Source: Sapria himalayana
Taxonomy: Eukaryota > Streptophyta > Magnoliopsida > Malpighiales > Rafflesiaceae
DNA length: 64,000 nt
Assembly (NCBI GenBank): GCA_029783825.1
Contig: JAREIK010012397.1
Coordinates: forward strand, 248,001 to 312,000
Reading direction: 5' to 3'
In this document: in pieces, positions 12,601 through 26,390 of the stretch
Position numbering within the stretch: position 1 is the first letter of the stretch
Layout: the number at the start of each line of letters is the position of its first letter
Translations under genes and position numbers: made by a program
Notes under the pieces: generated by a model
What the model saw: the letters and a program-made list of their open reading frames with translations, nothing else
Told to the model about the DNA's origin: nothing
Databases searched by the model: none

Positions 12601-15002
12601 TTAAAAATAAAACCTATAGACCACTAAATGTTTACATTCTTAAATCAGTAGCTCATAAAAGCTGAAACCCCTAAATACATAAACCTTATAATAGTTGTAT
12701 ACTACTTAATAAATAATAAATCTCATTTTCATTTCTATTTATTATAATTTTAAATATTCATTTTAATTATTTATATTTTAATTTTTTAGAAAAAGTAATT
12801 ACAAAATAAATTTCGAGTAAGACAAATATTATTTAAATAATTTATATTTAATCAAAAAAATATTAGCTTATAAAAAGAAGGACAAATTTAAAATTTAAAT
12901 ATTATTATTTAGTAATATATTTTGATTTGATTTTGAATCATTTTGTGTTTTGTAAATATATTTTAATTAATATTTATATTTTTAATAATAGTTTATTAAT
13001 TTAATTTTTGATCATTATTATAATATCTATCATTAAAATTATTTATATTGAATTTATATGATATATAATTAATAAGATTAATATAATTATACATAGAATT
13101 CACATTTCAAAAAATTTTAAAAATTATTTTATTTTTAAAGGTTATAACCTTTGAAAATCAGAAAAAATCTAAAAAAATTTTTTATTTTTATTATATAAAT
13201 AAAACATATAGACCACTAAATACCTAAAAACATAAATTGATAAACTACTAAATGACAAAACTCCTAAATAATCAAACCATTAAACCGGGATACCACATAT
13301 AATAAATCATAAATCTAATTTTAATTTGGATTCCTTATAATTTTAAATATTCATTTTAATTATTTATTAGTTTATTTTTTATAGAAATATTAATTACAAA
13401 ATAAATAATGAGAGAGACAATAATAATTTTAATAATTTATTCTTAATGAAAAAAAATATATGCTTATAAAAAGTATTAAAAATTTTTAAAAAAACTTATT
13501 ATTTAGTAATATATTTTACTTTGATTTTGAATCATTATATATAGGTTTTGCACTTATATTTTAATTGCTATCAATCTTATTAAGAATAGTTTATTAATTT
13601 ATTATTTGATCTTTTTTATAATATCTAACAATAAAATGACTTATATTGAATTTAAATGTCTTATAATTATTAAAATTATTATAACTAAATATTATATTTA
13701 CATTTGAAAAAAAATTAAAAATTATTATATTTTCAAAGGTTATAACCTTACAAAAATGATAAAAAATAACAAAAATATTTTTTTTATTATTTTATTATTT
13801 AAATAAAACATATAAACCACTAAATGCCTAAACATTTAAATCTCTAAACTCCTAAACGCCAAAACCCCCTAAATACTAAAACCATTAAACCTATATAACC
13901 TAAATAATAAATAATAAATCTCATTTTATTTTTATTCATTATAATTTTAAATATTCATTTTAATTATTTTTTTAGTTTATTTTTATAGAAATATTAATTA
14001 CAAAATAAATAATGAGTGAGACATATATAATTTAAATAAATTATTTTTATGAAAAAAAATATAAGCTTATAAAAATAAACAAAATTTTAAAAATTTAAAA
14101 TTTTATTTAGTAATATAATTTACTTTGATTTTAAATTATTTTGGGTTATGCAAATATATTTTAATTAATATCTATCTTATTAATAATAGTTTATTAATTT
14201 ATTTTTTGATCATCAAAATAATATATATTAATAAAATTTTTTATATTGAATTTACATTAAATATAATTATTAAGATTATTATAACTAAGTATTGTATTCA
14301 TATTTTAGAACTATTAAAAAATTATTATATTTTCAAAGGTTATAACCTTTGAATATAACGAAAATTCATAAAAATAATTTTTTTGTTATTTCATTGATTA
14401 AATAAAACCTATAAATCAATAAATAAAACCTAAATGTGTAAACATATAAATCAATAAACTCATTTAACACCAAAACCACAATAAACTTAAACAATTAAAT
14501 AGGTATACAGTAAATAATAAATCATATATCTCATTTTTATTAGTATTCATTATAATTTTAAATATAAATTTTAATTATTTATTAGTTTATTTTTATAGAA
14601 ATATAAATTAAAAAATAAATTAATAGTTAGACAAATATAATATAAATAATTTATTTTTCATCAAAAAATATATAAGCTTATTAATGGATACAAAAATTTA
14701 AAAATTTAAAATTAATGTTTAGTAAAATATTTCACGTTGATTTTGAATCATTTTAAGTTTTGAAAATATATTTTAAACAATATTAATCTTATAAATAATT
14801 GTTTATTAATCTTTTGTATGATCATTATTATAATATATATCAATATAATTATTTATATTGAATTTACATGATATATAATTATTAAGATTATCATAACTAA
14901 ATATAGTATTTACATTTTAAAAAAAATTTAAAAATTGTTATAGTTTCGAAGGTTATATTAAATTTTATGTTATTTTATTTTTTAAATAAAACCTATAAAC
15001 CA
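9631..15002 (+). repeat. AT-rich satellite array, forward orientation (segment 2)
   Basis: Continuation of the satellite after element A. Monomer boxes lie near 10190, 11205, 11940, 13140, 13740 and 14335. Block variants: b (10270), a (10860 and 11270), c (12010), then b-, a- and e-like units. The part 14125-14820 matches the reverse complement of about 32344-32946. Diagnostic is CTTTTGTATGATCATTATTA (14811-14830), found inverted at about 32334-32353. The right half is about 2 kb shorter between this point and element A. The open frame 14125-14352 is a satellite translation also found inverted at 32722-32946 and is not a gene. Confidence 0.9.
11930..11957. repeat. 28-bp perfect palindrome in satellite monomer
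   Basis: Exact copy of the GGTTATAACC-centred palindrome, with both 14-bp half-sites intact. Confidence 0.85.
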
Positions 15003-15010
15003 TTAAATGC
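15003..15010. repeat. hAT copy 1 target-site duplication (left)
   Basis: TTAAATGC, matching CTAAATGC at 18523-18530 in 7 of 8 positions. An 8-bp duplication is the hallmark of hAT elements. The site is the conserved CTAAATGC of the satellite heptad block. Confidence 0.75.
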
Positions 15011-15974
15011 TGGGGGTGCTCATGGGACGGGACAGGATGGTATTTACAAATCTTCAGTCCCTTTCCACACTTTGAGATTTTTTTTGAAGATCCAGACCCC
15101 TCCCATAGGTTGAAAATATCGGAACGGGATGGAGATCGGGGATTTTGGGTAGTATAAAATGGTTACTGGACGAAACGGAGTACGAACATTTTTTTTTAAT
15201 TTATTTTCTTTAAACCGGCCAAGTTAGTTCATGTCGAAACCGTTTGTTGTACCATTTATCATTCCTTAGTTATGTATCTTTCAGACTCAAATTGGGTCAA
15301 TTTTGTTTTGTCAATTATGCTGTATACCGCAAACGAGTTCCATTACCTTGTCAAAAGCTTTAATGTGCAGAAAAGGATAGAAATGTTAAATAGAATTGGA
15401 CCGAGTTGTGTGCTTAATTTGGTTCTTTGTTTGTCACAAGTTGGCTTGGTACAACCGAGTGAAAATTAACCATAATAGCAATACTGCATTTTTTAAACAA
15501 TTACTTAAAATATATAGGAATAGCTAAAGATGACCACAAATATTGGTAGAATCAATTACTACTTAAGTAATTGCTAAAATTAGGTACCTTTATATAACAA
15601 AAAAAATACAACTAATAACAACCATGATAATAATCATTTCAAAGGTCCGTCTAGGAATAACAATGAAAATCCAAACCCAATTAATTATCTCTTCTACAAC
15701 TCCTCCCTTTTCATCCTCCACTGTAGAATGACAACCAAGGATGAAAACGTGTTAATCATGTAGATATAAATTTCTAAGATGAAAGAGTAATAAAAAAAAC
15801 AAAATATTATCTTATAAAATTTAATACACACATTCCAAATTTAGTTGGCCAACTATAGTTGGAAGAATATTTGGATCTTGTGACCCCTCTGAAAATTGTA
15901 ATTGAACCATATTTTCATTAAATTGAATGAATAAAATAAGTAAAAGTGAAATTAAAATTGACAAGATTTGTATA

Positions 15975-17940
15975 CTAACCTAATTCATTATCATCAAGGT
16001 CTTGAACTAATTCTTCAATTTCAATAGGCTTGTTTGAGCTTATCAACCAATCTTGTAGACATATGATAACTTCAGATGTAATATGTGTTAAAGAACACCT
16101 AAATATATCTAAAGTTCTCCCCCCAGTGCTAAATGTAGATTCGTAGGCCATAGTAGATGTTTGGATAGCCAATACATTCCTTGCTATATTTGCCAAAGAA
16201 GGATACCAAACCTCATTTACCTTCCACTAGTATAGAAGATCAAAATCAATTCAATTTTTTTCAAGTTTGTCCTCCAAGTACCTATCCAACTCTTCCAAAG
16301 CTGCAACTTATTGTTCTTTCTCCAATTCAACAAAAAAAATAATCAGCATAAGTATCACTACCATCAAAGAAATCATCATTTTTCTTCAACACAGTAGAAG
16401 AGAAATCATCTTCTTTTGATTCATCTTCTTTTAAATCTTTATATTCATCCATCATCTCATTTAAAAGCATTTATAACCTTTTTCACCAAATTTTTTGCCA
16501 ATTCCTCTCCATAATGCTAAGTGTACTTAACCTTGAGATATTTGAGGTTATATCTAGGATCCAACACTACTGCTACAAAAAGTTACCTCATAAAAAGTTT
16601 TCAATAAACTTGCCAAAATTTTGGCATTAGTTTAGTATCTCTCAGTTGGAACGTCTGAACCAAACTACTTTGAAAAACCTTTTGTCTTTGTCCTCCAAGT
16701 TATAAAATTCTTTTTGATATTTTATATCAGTTTGTAGCATCAAATAAGTTGAATTGCATCTTGCAGGACAATCTAAATGCAATGAAGATCCATATGTCAA
16801 GTTTGCTTCTTCAACACATAAATTTAACATATCTAATCTTTTAGGACTGCTCCTCACATATTTTATGACACCTTTAAATTTTTGAATAGCACCCTCAACT
16901 ACTGCAATGCCATCTCTGACAATTAAGTTTAGATTATGAGCACAACATCTCATAAGAAAATGCTCGCCTCTCAAAGGTACAACACTTTTCTTCACGAGCC
17001 TTTTTTTCAATTGTCAACTACAACATCATTATTTGATTCATTGTCAATAGTAATGCACATAAACTTTCTCAAACCTCATTCATTCATGCAAAACTCAATA
17101 GCATTTCTAATATTAACTCCAGAATGACTTTTAATTACACAAAAGTGCAAAAGCCTTTTATGCATATTCCATTGAGAATCAAAGAAATGAACAGTCAAAC
17201 ATATATAAGACAAATTTTGAATGCTAGTTCAAGTGTCGGTAGTCAATGAAACTCTACAACAATGAGATGATATGCTATCAAATAATTTTTTCTTTTCCTT
17301 CACTAACAAAGAAAAACAATCTCTCAGTATAGAGTGCCTAGATGGAATTTTAAATTGAGGCACACTAACTTCACAAAACTCCTTAAACTCATCCCTCTCA
17401 ACAAAACAAAAATGCAATTCATCTTTTATGATCATATTCACCAAAGCCTCCCTAACTAGTTGTTGATCAAATTCCCAACAAGTTAATTTTTTATCATCTA
17501 AACTAGTACCTTTAGTGAAACTCAACAAAGATTGTGACTTGTCTTTACCTTTGTGAGCTTCTATTGATTCTTTTTTTGGTGGAAATTTGATACAAGTCTT
17601 TCTCAAGTATTTCTATAAACCCGAAGTACCTTGATCACTTTTTTCCAAGTATTCTTTCCTACACCATATACAAGCTGCCATACCTAGTTTCATTTCCCTC
17701 TAAATCAACTAATATCTCATAAGTTTCCCAAATAGCAGACTTATACTTTTAATGAGCTTGAGGTTCAGATGTACCTTGACTTTCTTTTACAATTGGAATT
17801 GAAGAACCTGTCGTAACAATAAACGGGTTCGTGAAAAGAAGATGATTGGATTTACCATTACTTTGATCATTTGAGATGTAATCATCTTCAATTTATTGTA
17901 TTTTTCGTTTACCACTGGATTGTGCCATCTGCATTGCCAT
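15975..17940 (-). pseudogene. hAT transposase pseudogene (BED finger, catalytic core, C-terminal dimerisation domain)
   Basis: Transposase of the plant RICESLEEPER/Ac-like hAT group, which cuts and pastes DNA between short inverted ends. The reading starts at ATG 17940, giving MAMQMAQSSGKRKIQ and then an in-frame TAA (17893-17895) that copy 2 shares. A BED-like zinc finger follows (CIWCRKEY, then LRKTC). The N-terminal core (17606-17229) contains FKIPSRHSILRDC and ends RVSLTTDT, where the Asp of TTDTW is present but the next Trp codon is TGA. The next block (17010-16642) has MRCCAHNLNLIVRDG and CPARCNSTY, where the family's usual RWNSTY Trp is Cys. The hAT dimerisation block (16196-15975) has YESTFSTGGRTLD. 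Several stops and frameshifts separate the blocks, so no active protein is possible. Family assignment is firm; exact ends are approximate. Confidence 0.9.
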
Positions 17941-18301
17941 TAATTAATATGATATGTTAAGCATAAATACATATAAATATTTCAAACAAGCTAGCTCTAC
18001 AAAACTGACTGTAACACATTCGGCCTACTCATTCTGCCCAACCACAACACCATAACCAATACTCGACAAAACTGACTGAGACACATAATAATAATAATTA
18101 ATCACTAAATTCTCGTCAGACAAACAAACCAAAAGGCTGGTGGCATAAGAGACACGGTGGAGGCAACCAGAAGTGCGACGGACAAGGGCTCGACCTAACT
18201 AAACACGGCTGGAACGGCGTGAGGTGGCATGGAACTCGTGCGAACAGCAATAGGTGCGTCGGAATTGGATGGGCAGTAGCAGAATTGGTGGCATCTTCAT
18301 G

Positions 18302-18320
18302 TTATATATATATATATATA
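18302..18320. repeat. (TA)n microsatellite inside hAT copy 1
   Basis: A run of alternating TA near the 5' end of the transposon, matched by a similar run at about 47236-47252 in copy 2. It was therefore present before the copies separated. Confidence 0.8.
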
Positions 18321-18522
18321 TTATCGGTTCTAGTATCGGTTTTTTAGGATGGGACGGTTCTCGGGATGGATATTGCTTAAGATCCGGAACCGTCCCAAAA
18401 GAAAAAATACGTTATAGAACGGGCCGGGAAAAGTTAAAGTCAACGGATTTTTTCAGTCTCGATTCTTTCGGGACAAGACTTTGGGTCGGATCACGAATCT
18501 CTGAGTCCCGTGAGCAGCCCTA

Positions 18523-18530
18523 CTAAATGC
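18523..18530. repeat. hAT copy 1 target-site duplication (right)
   Basis: CTAAATGC, the intact satellite version of the target, paired with TTAAATGC at 15003-15010. Confidence 0.75.
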
Positions 18531-21500
18531 ATATAAAGTTAAATCAGTAAACTCCTGAACCCCGTAATTCCTAAATACATAAACCATTAAACAACTAAAT
18601 AGTACTTAATAATTGATAAATCTAATTTTTATTGCTATTTATTATATTTTTAAATATTCATTTTAATTATTTAATAGTGTATTTTTTTAGAAATATTTAT
18701 TACAAAATAAATTATGAGTGGGACAAATATAATTTAAATAATATATTATTTATCTAATAAAAATATACGCTTATAAAAGAAGTATAAATTCAAAATTTTA
18801 AAATTATTATCAAGTAATATAAGTTACTTTAATTTTGAATCAATTTTGGTTTTGTAAATATTTTTTATTTAATATCTATCTTAATATTAATAGTTTATAA
18901 ATTTAATTTTTGATTATTATTATGATATCTATTAATAAAATTATTTATTTAAAAATTTATATGATATATAATTATTAATATTATTATATCAAAATATTGT
19001 ATTAAAATTTCAAAAAATTTTAAATATTATTATATTTTCAAATGTTATAACGTATTAAAATGATAAAAAATTATATAAATTTTTTTTGTTATTTTATTTT
19101 TTAAAATAAAACATATAAACCACTAAAAGCCTAAAAACATAAATTGCTAAACTCCTAACGACAAAACCTCTAAATACTTAAATCATTAAACTGGTATACA
19201 TTAATAATAAATCATAAATCTCATTTTAATTTTTATTCAGTATAATTTAAAATTTTTATTTTAATTTTTTATCAATTTATTTTATAGAAATATAAATAAC
19301 AAAATAAATTATTAGTGAGATAGATCTAATTAAAATAAAACTGGTATCCATAAATAATAAATAATAAAACTTATTTTTTTTTCATTATAATTTTAAATAT
19401 TCATTTTAATTATTTCTTTGTTTATTTATATATAAATATTAATTACAAAATAAATTGAGTTAGACAAATATAATTTATATAAATTATTTTTCATCAAAAA
19501 ATTATTGATAAACTTTTTAAAAGAAAAAAAAATTTCAAAACAAAAAATTATTATATAGTAATATATTTTGCTTTTATTCTGAATCATTTTAGGTTTTGTA
19601 ATTATATTTTAATTGATATCTATCTTATTAATAATAGATTATTAATTTATTTTTTGATCATTAGTAGAATAATTATCAATAAAATTGTTTATATTAAATT
19701 TATATGATATATAAATATAATGGTTATTATAACTAAATAGTGTATTCAAATTTAAAAAAAATTTAAAAATTATTATATTTTCAAAGAATATAACCTTTTA
19801 AAATATCAAAAAATAATAAAAATAAATTTTTTATTATTTTATTTTTTAAATAAAACCTATAAACCACTAAATGCATACACAGTTAAATCAGTAAACTCCT
19901 AAAACTCATAATGCTTAAATACATAAACTAGTAAACAGCTATATACTACTTAATAATTAATAAATTTAATTTTTATTTCTATTTATTATTATTTTTTTTA
20001 TTCATTTTAATTATTTATTAGTTTATTTTATTAGAAATATTTATTACAAAACTTTCTAAATGCCCAAAAACATAAATTGCTAAACTCATAAAAGAAAAAA
20101 CCTCTAAATACTTAAACCATTAAACAAGTGTACATTAATAAAAAATCATAAATCTAAATTTAATTTTTATTATTTATAATTTATAATACATATTTTAATT
20201 ATTTATCAGTTTATTTTTATAAAAATATTAATTACAAAATAAATTATTAGTGAGATAGATCTAATTTAAATAATTTATTTTTCATCAAAAAAATATATAT
20301 CCTAATAAAAAGAGGCAAAATTTTAAAATCAAAAATTTATTATTTAGTAATATATTTTATTTTTATTTTGAATCATATTAGATTTTGCAATTATATTTTA
20401 ATTTATATCATTCTTATTAATAATAGTTTATTAATTTTTTATATATCATTATTATAATATCTATTAATCAAATTATTTATATTGTGTTTACATTATATAT
20501 ATTATTAAGACTATTTTTACTGAATATTATCTTCACATTTAAAAAAATTAAAAATTATTATATTTTCAAATGTTATAACCTTCATAAATTAACAAAAATC
20601 AAAAAATGAAATTTTTTATTTTTTCATTCTTTAAATAAAAACTATAAATCACTTTCTACCTTAAAACTTAAATCACTAAACCCTAAAATACCTAAATACT
20701 TAAACCATTAAACTAGTATATCCTCAATAATAACTAATAAATCTCTATTTTTTTTTCTAATCATTAAAATTTTAAATATTCATTTTAATTATTTATTAAT
20801 TTATTTATACAGAATTATAAATTAAAAAAAATTATGAGGAAAACAGATATAATTTAAATAATTTACTTTTAATAACAAAAAATATAAACTTATAAAAATA
20901 AGCAAAACATCAAAGAAAGTATTATTTTGTAATATATTTACTTTATTTTTGAATAAATTTACGTTTTGCAAATATATTTAAAATAATATCTATATTATTA
21001 ATAATACTTTATTAATTTATTTTTTGATCATTAATATAATATATTTCAAAATAATTGTTTATATTGAATTTACATGATATATAATTAATAAGATTATCAT
21101 AACTAAATATTGTATTCACATATATAAAAAATTTAAAAATTGTAATATTTTCAAAGGTTATAACCTTCAAAAATGAGAAAAAATAACAAAAATAATTTTT
21201 TGTTATTTCATTGTTTAAATACAACTTATAAACCATTAAATGCCTAAATACACAAATCTTTAAACTCCTAAACCTCGAAGCCACTAAATACCTAAACCTT
21301 TAAACTCGTAAACTTTAAATATAATTTAAATAATTTATAGAAATATTAATTACAAAATAAATTATGAGTGATAAAAATAATTTAGATAATATATTTGTCA
21401 ACAAAAAAATATATAAGCTTATAAAATGATGCTAAAAAAAATTATTATTTAGTAATAAATTTTACTTTGATTTTGAATCATTTTAGGTTTTTTTAATTAT

Positions 21501-22274
21501 ATTTTAATTTATATCTATCGTATTAATACTAGTTTATTAATTTATTTTTTGATAATTGATATAATATATATCAATAAAATTGTTTATATTTAGCTTATAA
21601 TATATATAGTTATAATATTTATTATTACTAAATATTGTATTCACATTTTAAAAAAAATTTAAAATTATTATATTTTCAAATGTTATAACCTTTGAAAATT
21701 TGAAAAAATATCAAAAATAAATTTTTTGTTATTTCATTATTTGAATAAAACCTATAAACCATTAAATACCTAAATACTTAAATCAATAACTTCTAAATCT
21801 CGAAAACCCTAAATAGATAAATTTTTTAAACATGTATATCCTAAATAATAAATAATAAATAATAAATCACATTTTTATTTTTTTCATTATAATTTAAATA
21901 TTCATTTTAATTATTTATTTGTTTATTTTTATATAAATATTAATTACAAAATAAATTTAAATTATACAAATATAATTTATATAAATAATTTTTCAACAAA
22001 AAAATAGATAAACTTAATAAAAGAAGAAAAAAATAAAAAATAAAAAATTTATATAGTAATATATTTTACTTTGTTTCTGAATCATTTTAGGTTTTGTAAT
22101 TGCATTTTAATTGAAATCTAACTTATTAATAATAGATTATTAATATATTTTTTGATCATTATTAGAATATTTATCAATAAAAATGTTTATATTGAATTTA
22201 TATGATATATAAATTTAATAATTATTATAAGTAAATATTGTATTCACTTTTGAAAAAAGTTTTAAAATTATTAT

Positions 22275-22304
22275 ATTTGCAAAGGTTATATAACCTTTGA
22301 AAAT
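22275..22304. repeat. Satellite palindrome with central TA insertion
   Basis: The core reads GGTTATATAACC, two bases longer than the usual GGTTATAACC. It remains palindromic except for one mismatch in the outer arm (TTTGC against GAAAA). A matching extended form occurs at 54726-54755. Confidence 0.8.
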
Positions 22305-23480
22305 ATCAAAAAAAAAACAAAAATAAATTTTTCGTTATTTTATTTTTAAAATAAAACATATAAACCACTAAATGCATATATAGTTAAATCAGTAAACTCC
22401 TAAATACATAAACCATTAAACCGCTATATACTACTTAATAATTAATAAATCTAATTTTTATTTTATTTATTAAAATTTTAAATATTGATTTTAATATTTA
22501 TTAGTTTGTATTTATAAAATATTTATTCCAAAATAAATTATGAGGTAGACAAATATAATTTAAATAATTTATTTTTAATCAAAAAAATATAGATGCTTAT
22601 AAAAGAAGTAAAAATTTAAAAATTAAAAATTATAATTCAGTAATATAATTTATTTTAATCTTGAATCGATTTGGGTATTGTTAATATTTTTTAATTAATA
22701 TGTATCTTATTATTAATAGTTTATTAATTTAATTTTGACCATTATTATATTATCTATAAATAAAATTATTTATATTGAATTTATAGGATATATAATTATT
22801 AATATTAAAATAACTAAATATTGTATTCACATTTCAAAAAATTTTAAAAATTATTATATTTTCAAAGGTTATAACCTATGATAATGAGAAAAAATTACAA
22901 CTTTTTTTATTGTTATTTTAATGTTTAAATAAAACCTATAAACCACTAAATGCCTAAAAACATAAATTACCAAACTCCTAAATGACAAAACCTCTAAATA
23001 CTTAAACCAATAAACAGGTATACATTAATAGAAATCATAAATCTCAATTTAATTTTTATTAAGTATAATTTTCAATTTTTATTTTAATTATTTATTAGCT
23101 TATTTTATAGAAATATTAATTACAAAATAAATTATTAGAGATATAGATGTAATTTAAATAATTTATTTTTCATCAAAAAAAATATATATCCTTATAAAAA
23201 GTGGTACAATTTTAAAAACAAAAATTTATTATTTAGTAATATATTTTATTTTTATTTTGAATCATTTTATATTTTGCAATTATATTTTAATTTATATGAT
23301 TCTTATTAATAATAGTTTTTAATTTTTTATTGATCATTATTATAATATGTATTAATAAAATTATTAATATTGAGTTTACATTATATATAATTATTAAGAT
23401 TAATATAATTAAATATTATATTCACATTTAAAAAAATTAAAAATTATCTTATTTTCAAAGGTTATAACCTTAAAAAATTT

Positions 23481-23522
23481 TAAAAAAAATAAAAAAAAAA
23501 TAAAAAAAAATAAAAAAAAATA
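23481..23522 (+). repeat. Short tandem run of (TAAAAAAAAA)
   Basis: Four successive T-plus-8-to-10-A units within an e-type monomer. A simple slippage product; no other significance seen. Confidence 0.85.
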
Positions 23523-25740
23523 TAAAAATTAAATTTTTTATTTTTACATTCTTTAAATAAAAACTATAAATTACTAAAGGCCTAAACACTTAAATCACTA
23601 AACCCTAAAACACCTAAATTCTTAAACCATTAATTTAGTATATCCTGAATAATTAATAATAAACCTCTATTTTATTTGTATTCATTATAGTTTTAAATAT
23701 TCATTTTAATTATTTATTAGTTTATTTTTATAAAATTATAAATTAAAAATAAATTATGAGGAAGACAAATATAATTTAAATAATTTACTTTTAATAAAAA
23801 AAAATTTAAACTTATAAAAAGAAGCAAACCATCAAAGAAATTATTCTTTAGTAATATATTTTATCTTGATTTTGAATAAATTTATGTTTTGCAAATATAT
23901 TTTAAATAATATCTCTTTTTAATAATAGTTTATTAATTTATTTTTTGATCATTAACATAATATCTATCAATATAATTGTTTATATTGAATTTACATGATG
24001 TATAATTATTAAGATTATCATAACTAAATATAGTATTCACATTTAAAAAAATTTAAAATTTGTTATTTTTTCAAAGGTTATTATAAACTTCAAAAATGAT
24101 AAAAAATAATAGATATAAATTTGTTGTTATATAATTGTTTAAATAAAAATTATAAACCATTAAATGCCTAAATACATAAATGTCTAAACACTTAAACCCA
24201 GAAGCCCCTAAATACTTAAACCTTTGAACTCGTAAACCTTAAATATAATTTAAATATTTTATATAAATATTAATTACAAAATAAATTATGAGTGATACGA
24301 ATATAATTTAAATAATATATTATTCATCAAAAAAATATATAAGCTTATAAAATGATACAAAAACTAAAAAAAAATTATTATTTAGTAATAAATTTTACTT
24401 TGATTTTGAATCATTTTAGGTTTTTTAATTATATTTTAATTTATATGTATCATATTAATAATAGTTTATTATTTTATTTTTTGATAATTGATATAATATC
24501 TATCAATAAAATTGTTTATATTTAGTTGATATTAAATATAGTTATAATAATTATTATTACTAAATATTGTATAAACATTTTTTAAAAATTTCACAATTAT
24601 TATATTTTCAAATGTTATAACATTTGAAAATTTTAAAAAATATCAAAAATAATTTTTTTGTTATTTCATTATTTAAATAAAACCTATAAACCACTAAATG
24701 CCTAAAATCTAAATTTCTAAACTTCTAAATGAAAAAACCTTATAATGCTTAAACCATTAAATTGGTATACATTTATAATAAATCATAAATCTCAATTTAA
24801 TTTTTATTAAGTATAATTTTAAATTTTTATATTAATTATTTATCAGTTTATTTTTATAGAAATATCAATTACAAAAAAAAATTATTAGTGAGACAGATAT
24901 AATTTAAATTAAACCGGTATAATCTAAATAATATATAATAAATAATAAATCTCATTTTTTTTCTGTAATATGTAAATATTCATTTTAATTATTTATTTGT
25001 TTATTTTTATATAAATATTAATTACAAAATAAAGTATATGTTATACCAATATAATTTATATAAATTATTTTTCAACAAAAAAAAATATAGATAAACTAAT
25101 TAAAAGAAGAAAAAACAATAAAAACAAAAAATTATTATATAGTAATTTATTTTACTTTGTTTCTGAATCATTTTAGGTTTTGTAATTATATTTTAATTGA
25201 TATCTAACTTATTAATAATAGATTATTAAATTATTTATTTATCATTATTAGAATATTTATCAATAAATATGTTTATATTGAATTTGTATGATATATATAT
25301 TTAATAATTATTATAACTAAATATTATATTCACTTTTGAAATAAATTTTAAAATTATTATATATTTAAAGATTATAACCTTTATAATGTGAAATAATAAA
25401 AAAAAATATTTTTTTTGTTATTTTATTGTTTAAATAAAACATATAAACCACTAAATGCATAAACACTTATATCACTAAACTACAAAATCTTGATACCCCT
25501 ATATAGATAATCCTTTAAACCGGTATACCCTAAATAATAATTAATAAATCTCATTTTTATTTGTTTTCATTATAATTTAAAAAATTTATTTTGATTCTTT
25601 AGTTTTTTATTTATATATATATATTAATTATAAAATAAATTATGAGTTAAAAATATAATTTATAAAAAGTATTTTTCATCAAAAAATTGATAAGCTTATT
25701 AAAAGAATAAAAATTTAAAAACAAATAATTATTATAAAGT

Positions 25741-25866
25741 AACTTATTAGTGATACAGATCTAATTTAAATTAGTTAATTTTTTGTTTTATTATTTATTA
25801 GTTTATTTTTATAGAAATATTAATTACAAAATAACTTATTAGTGATACAGATCTAATTTAAATTAG
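25741..25866 (+). repeat. Small local tandem duplication (91-bp offset)
   Basis: AACTTATTAGTGATACAGAT occurs at 25741 and again at 25832. The copies extend through CTAATTTAAATTAG, and the intervening bases are satellite sequence. It looks like a recent small duplication within one monomer. Confidence 0.7.
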
Positions 25867-26390
25867 ACTGGTATACCCAAAATAATAAAGAATAAATATC
25901 AATATATTTTTTTTCATTATAATTTTAAATATTCATTTTAATTATTTATTTGTTTATTTTTATATAAATATTAATTAATAAATAAATTATGAGTTAGATA
26001 AATATAATTTTTATAAATTAATCTTCATCAAAAAATTATGGATAAACTCTTTAAAAGAAAAAAAAATTCAAAACATCAAATTATTATATAGTAATATATT
26101 TTGATTTCTCCTGAACCACCTTAGGTTTTTTTATTATTTTTTAATTGATATCTATCTTATTAATAATAAATTATTAATTTATTTTTTGATCATTTTTAGA
26201 ATATTTATCAATAATATTCTTTATATTGAATTTATATGATATATAAATATAATAATTATTATAACTAAATATTTAAATCACATTTGAAAAAAATTTAAAA
26301 ATTATTATATTTTCAAATGTTATAACCTTTGAAAATATCAAAAAATAATAAAAATAAATATTTTGTTATTTTAATTTTTAAATAAAACCT

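Larger units (their letters stand above)
15011..18522 (-). mobile_element. Degenerate hAT transposon, copy 1
   Basis: A 3512-bp element. One end reads TGGGGGTGCTCATGGGA and the reverse complement of the other reads TAGGGCTGCTCACGGGA, an imperfect inverted repeat typical of hAT termini. An 8-bp target duplication flanks it. Subterminal DNA is rich in GGGACGG/GGGATGG motifs. It encodes a broken BED-finger hAT transposase on the minus strand (15975-17940). The remaining interior, about 1 kb at the low-coordinate end, shows no coding sequence; the 65-residue frame at 15272-15469 is unrecognised and probably chance. Copy 2 at 47033-50726 is inverted and sits in the same monomer site. Confidence 0.92.
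22360..26390 (+). repeat. Higher-order repeat block b-a-e-d-a-c
   Basis: Consecutive monomer blocks near 22370 (b, CATATATAGTTAAATCAG), 22950 (a, ACATAAATTACC), 23570 (e, CACCTAAATTC), 24160 (d, CCCAGAAGCCCC followed by a shortened middle), 24690 (a) and 25450 (c, CTATATAGATAATCC). The next b is near 26400. The d type lacks a segment and gives the roughly 530-bp spacings. Boundaries are approximate. Confidence 0.6.
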
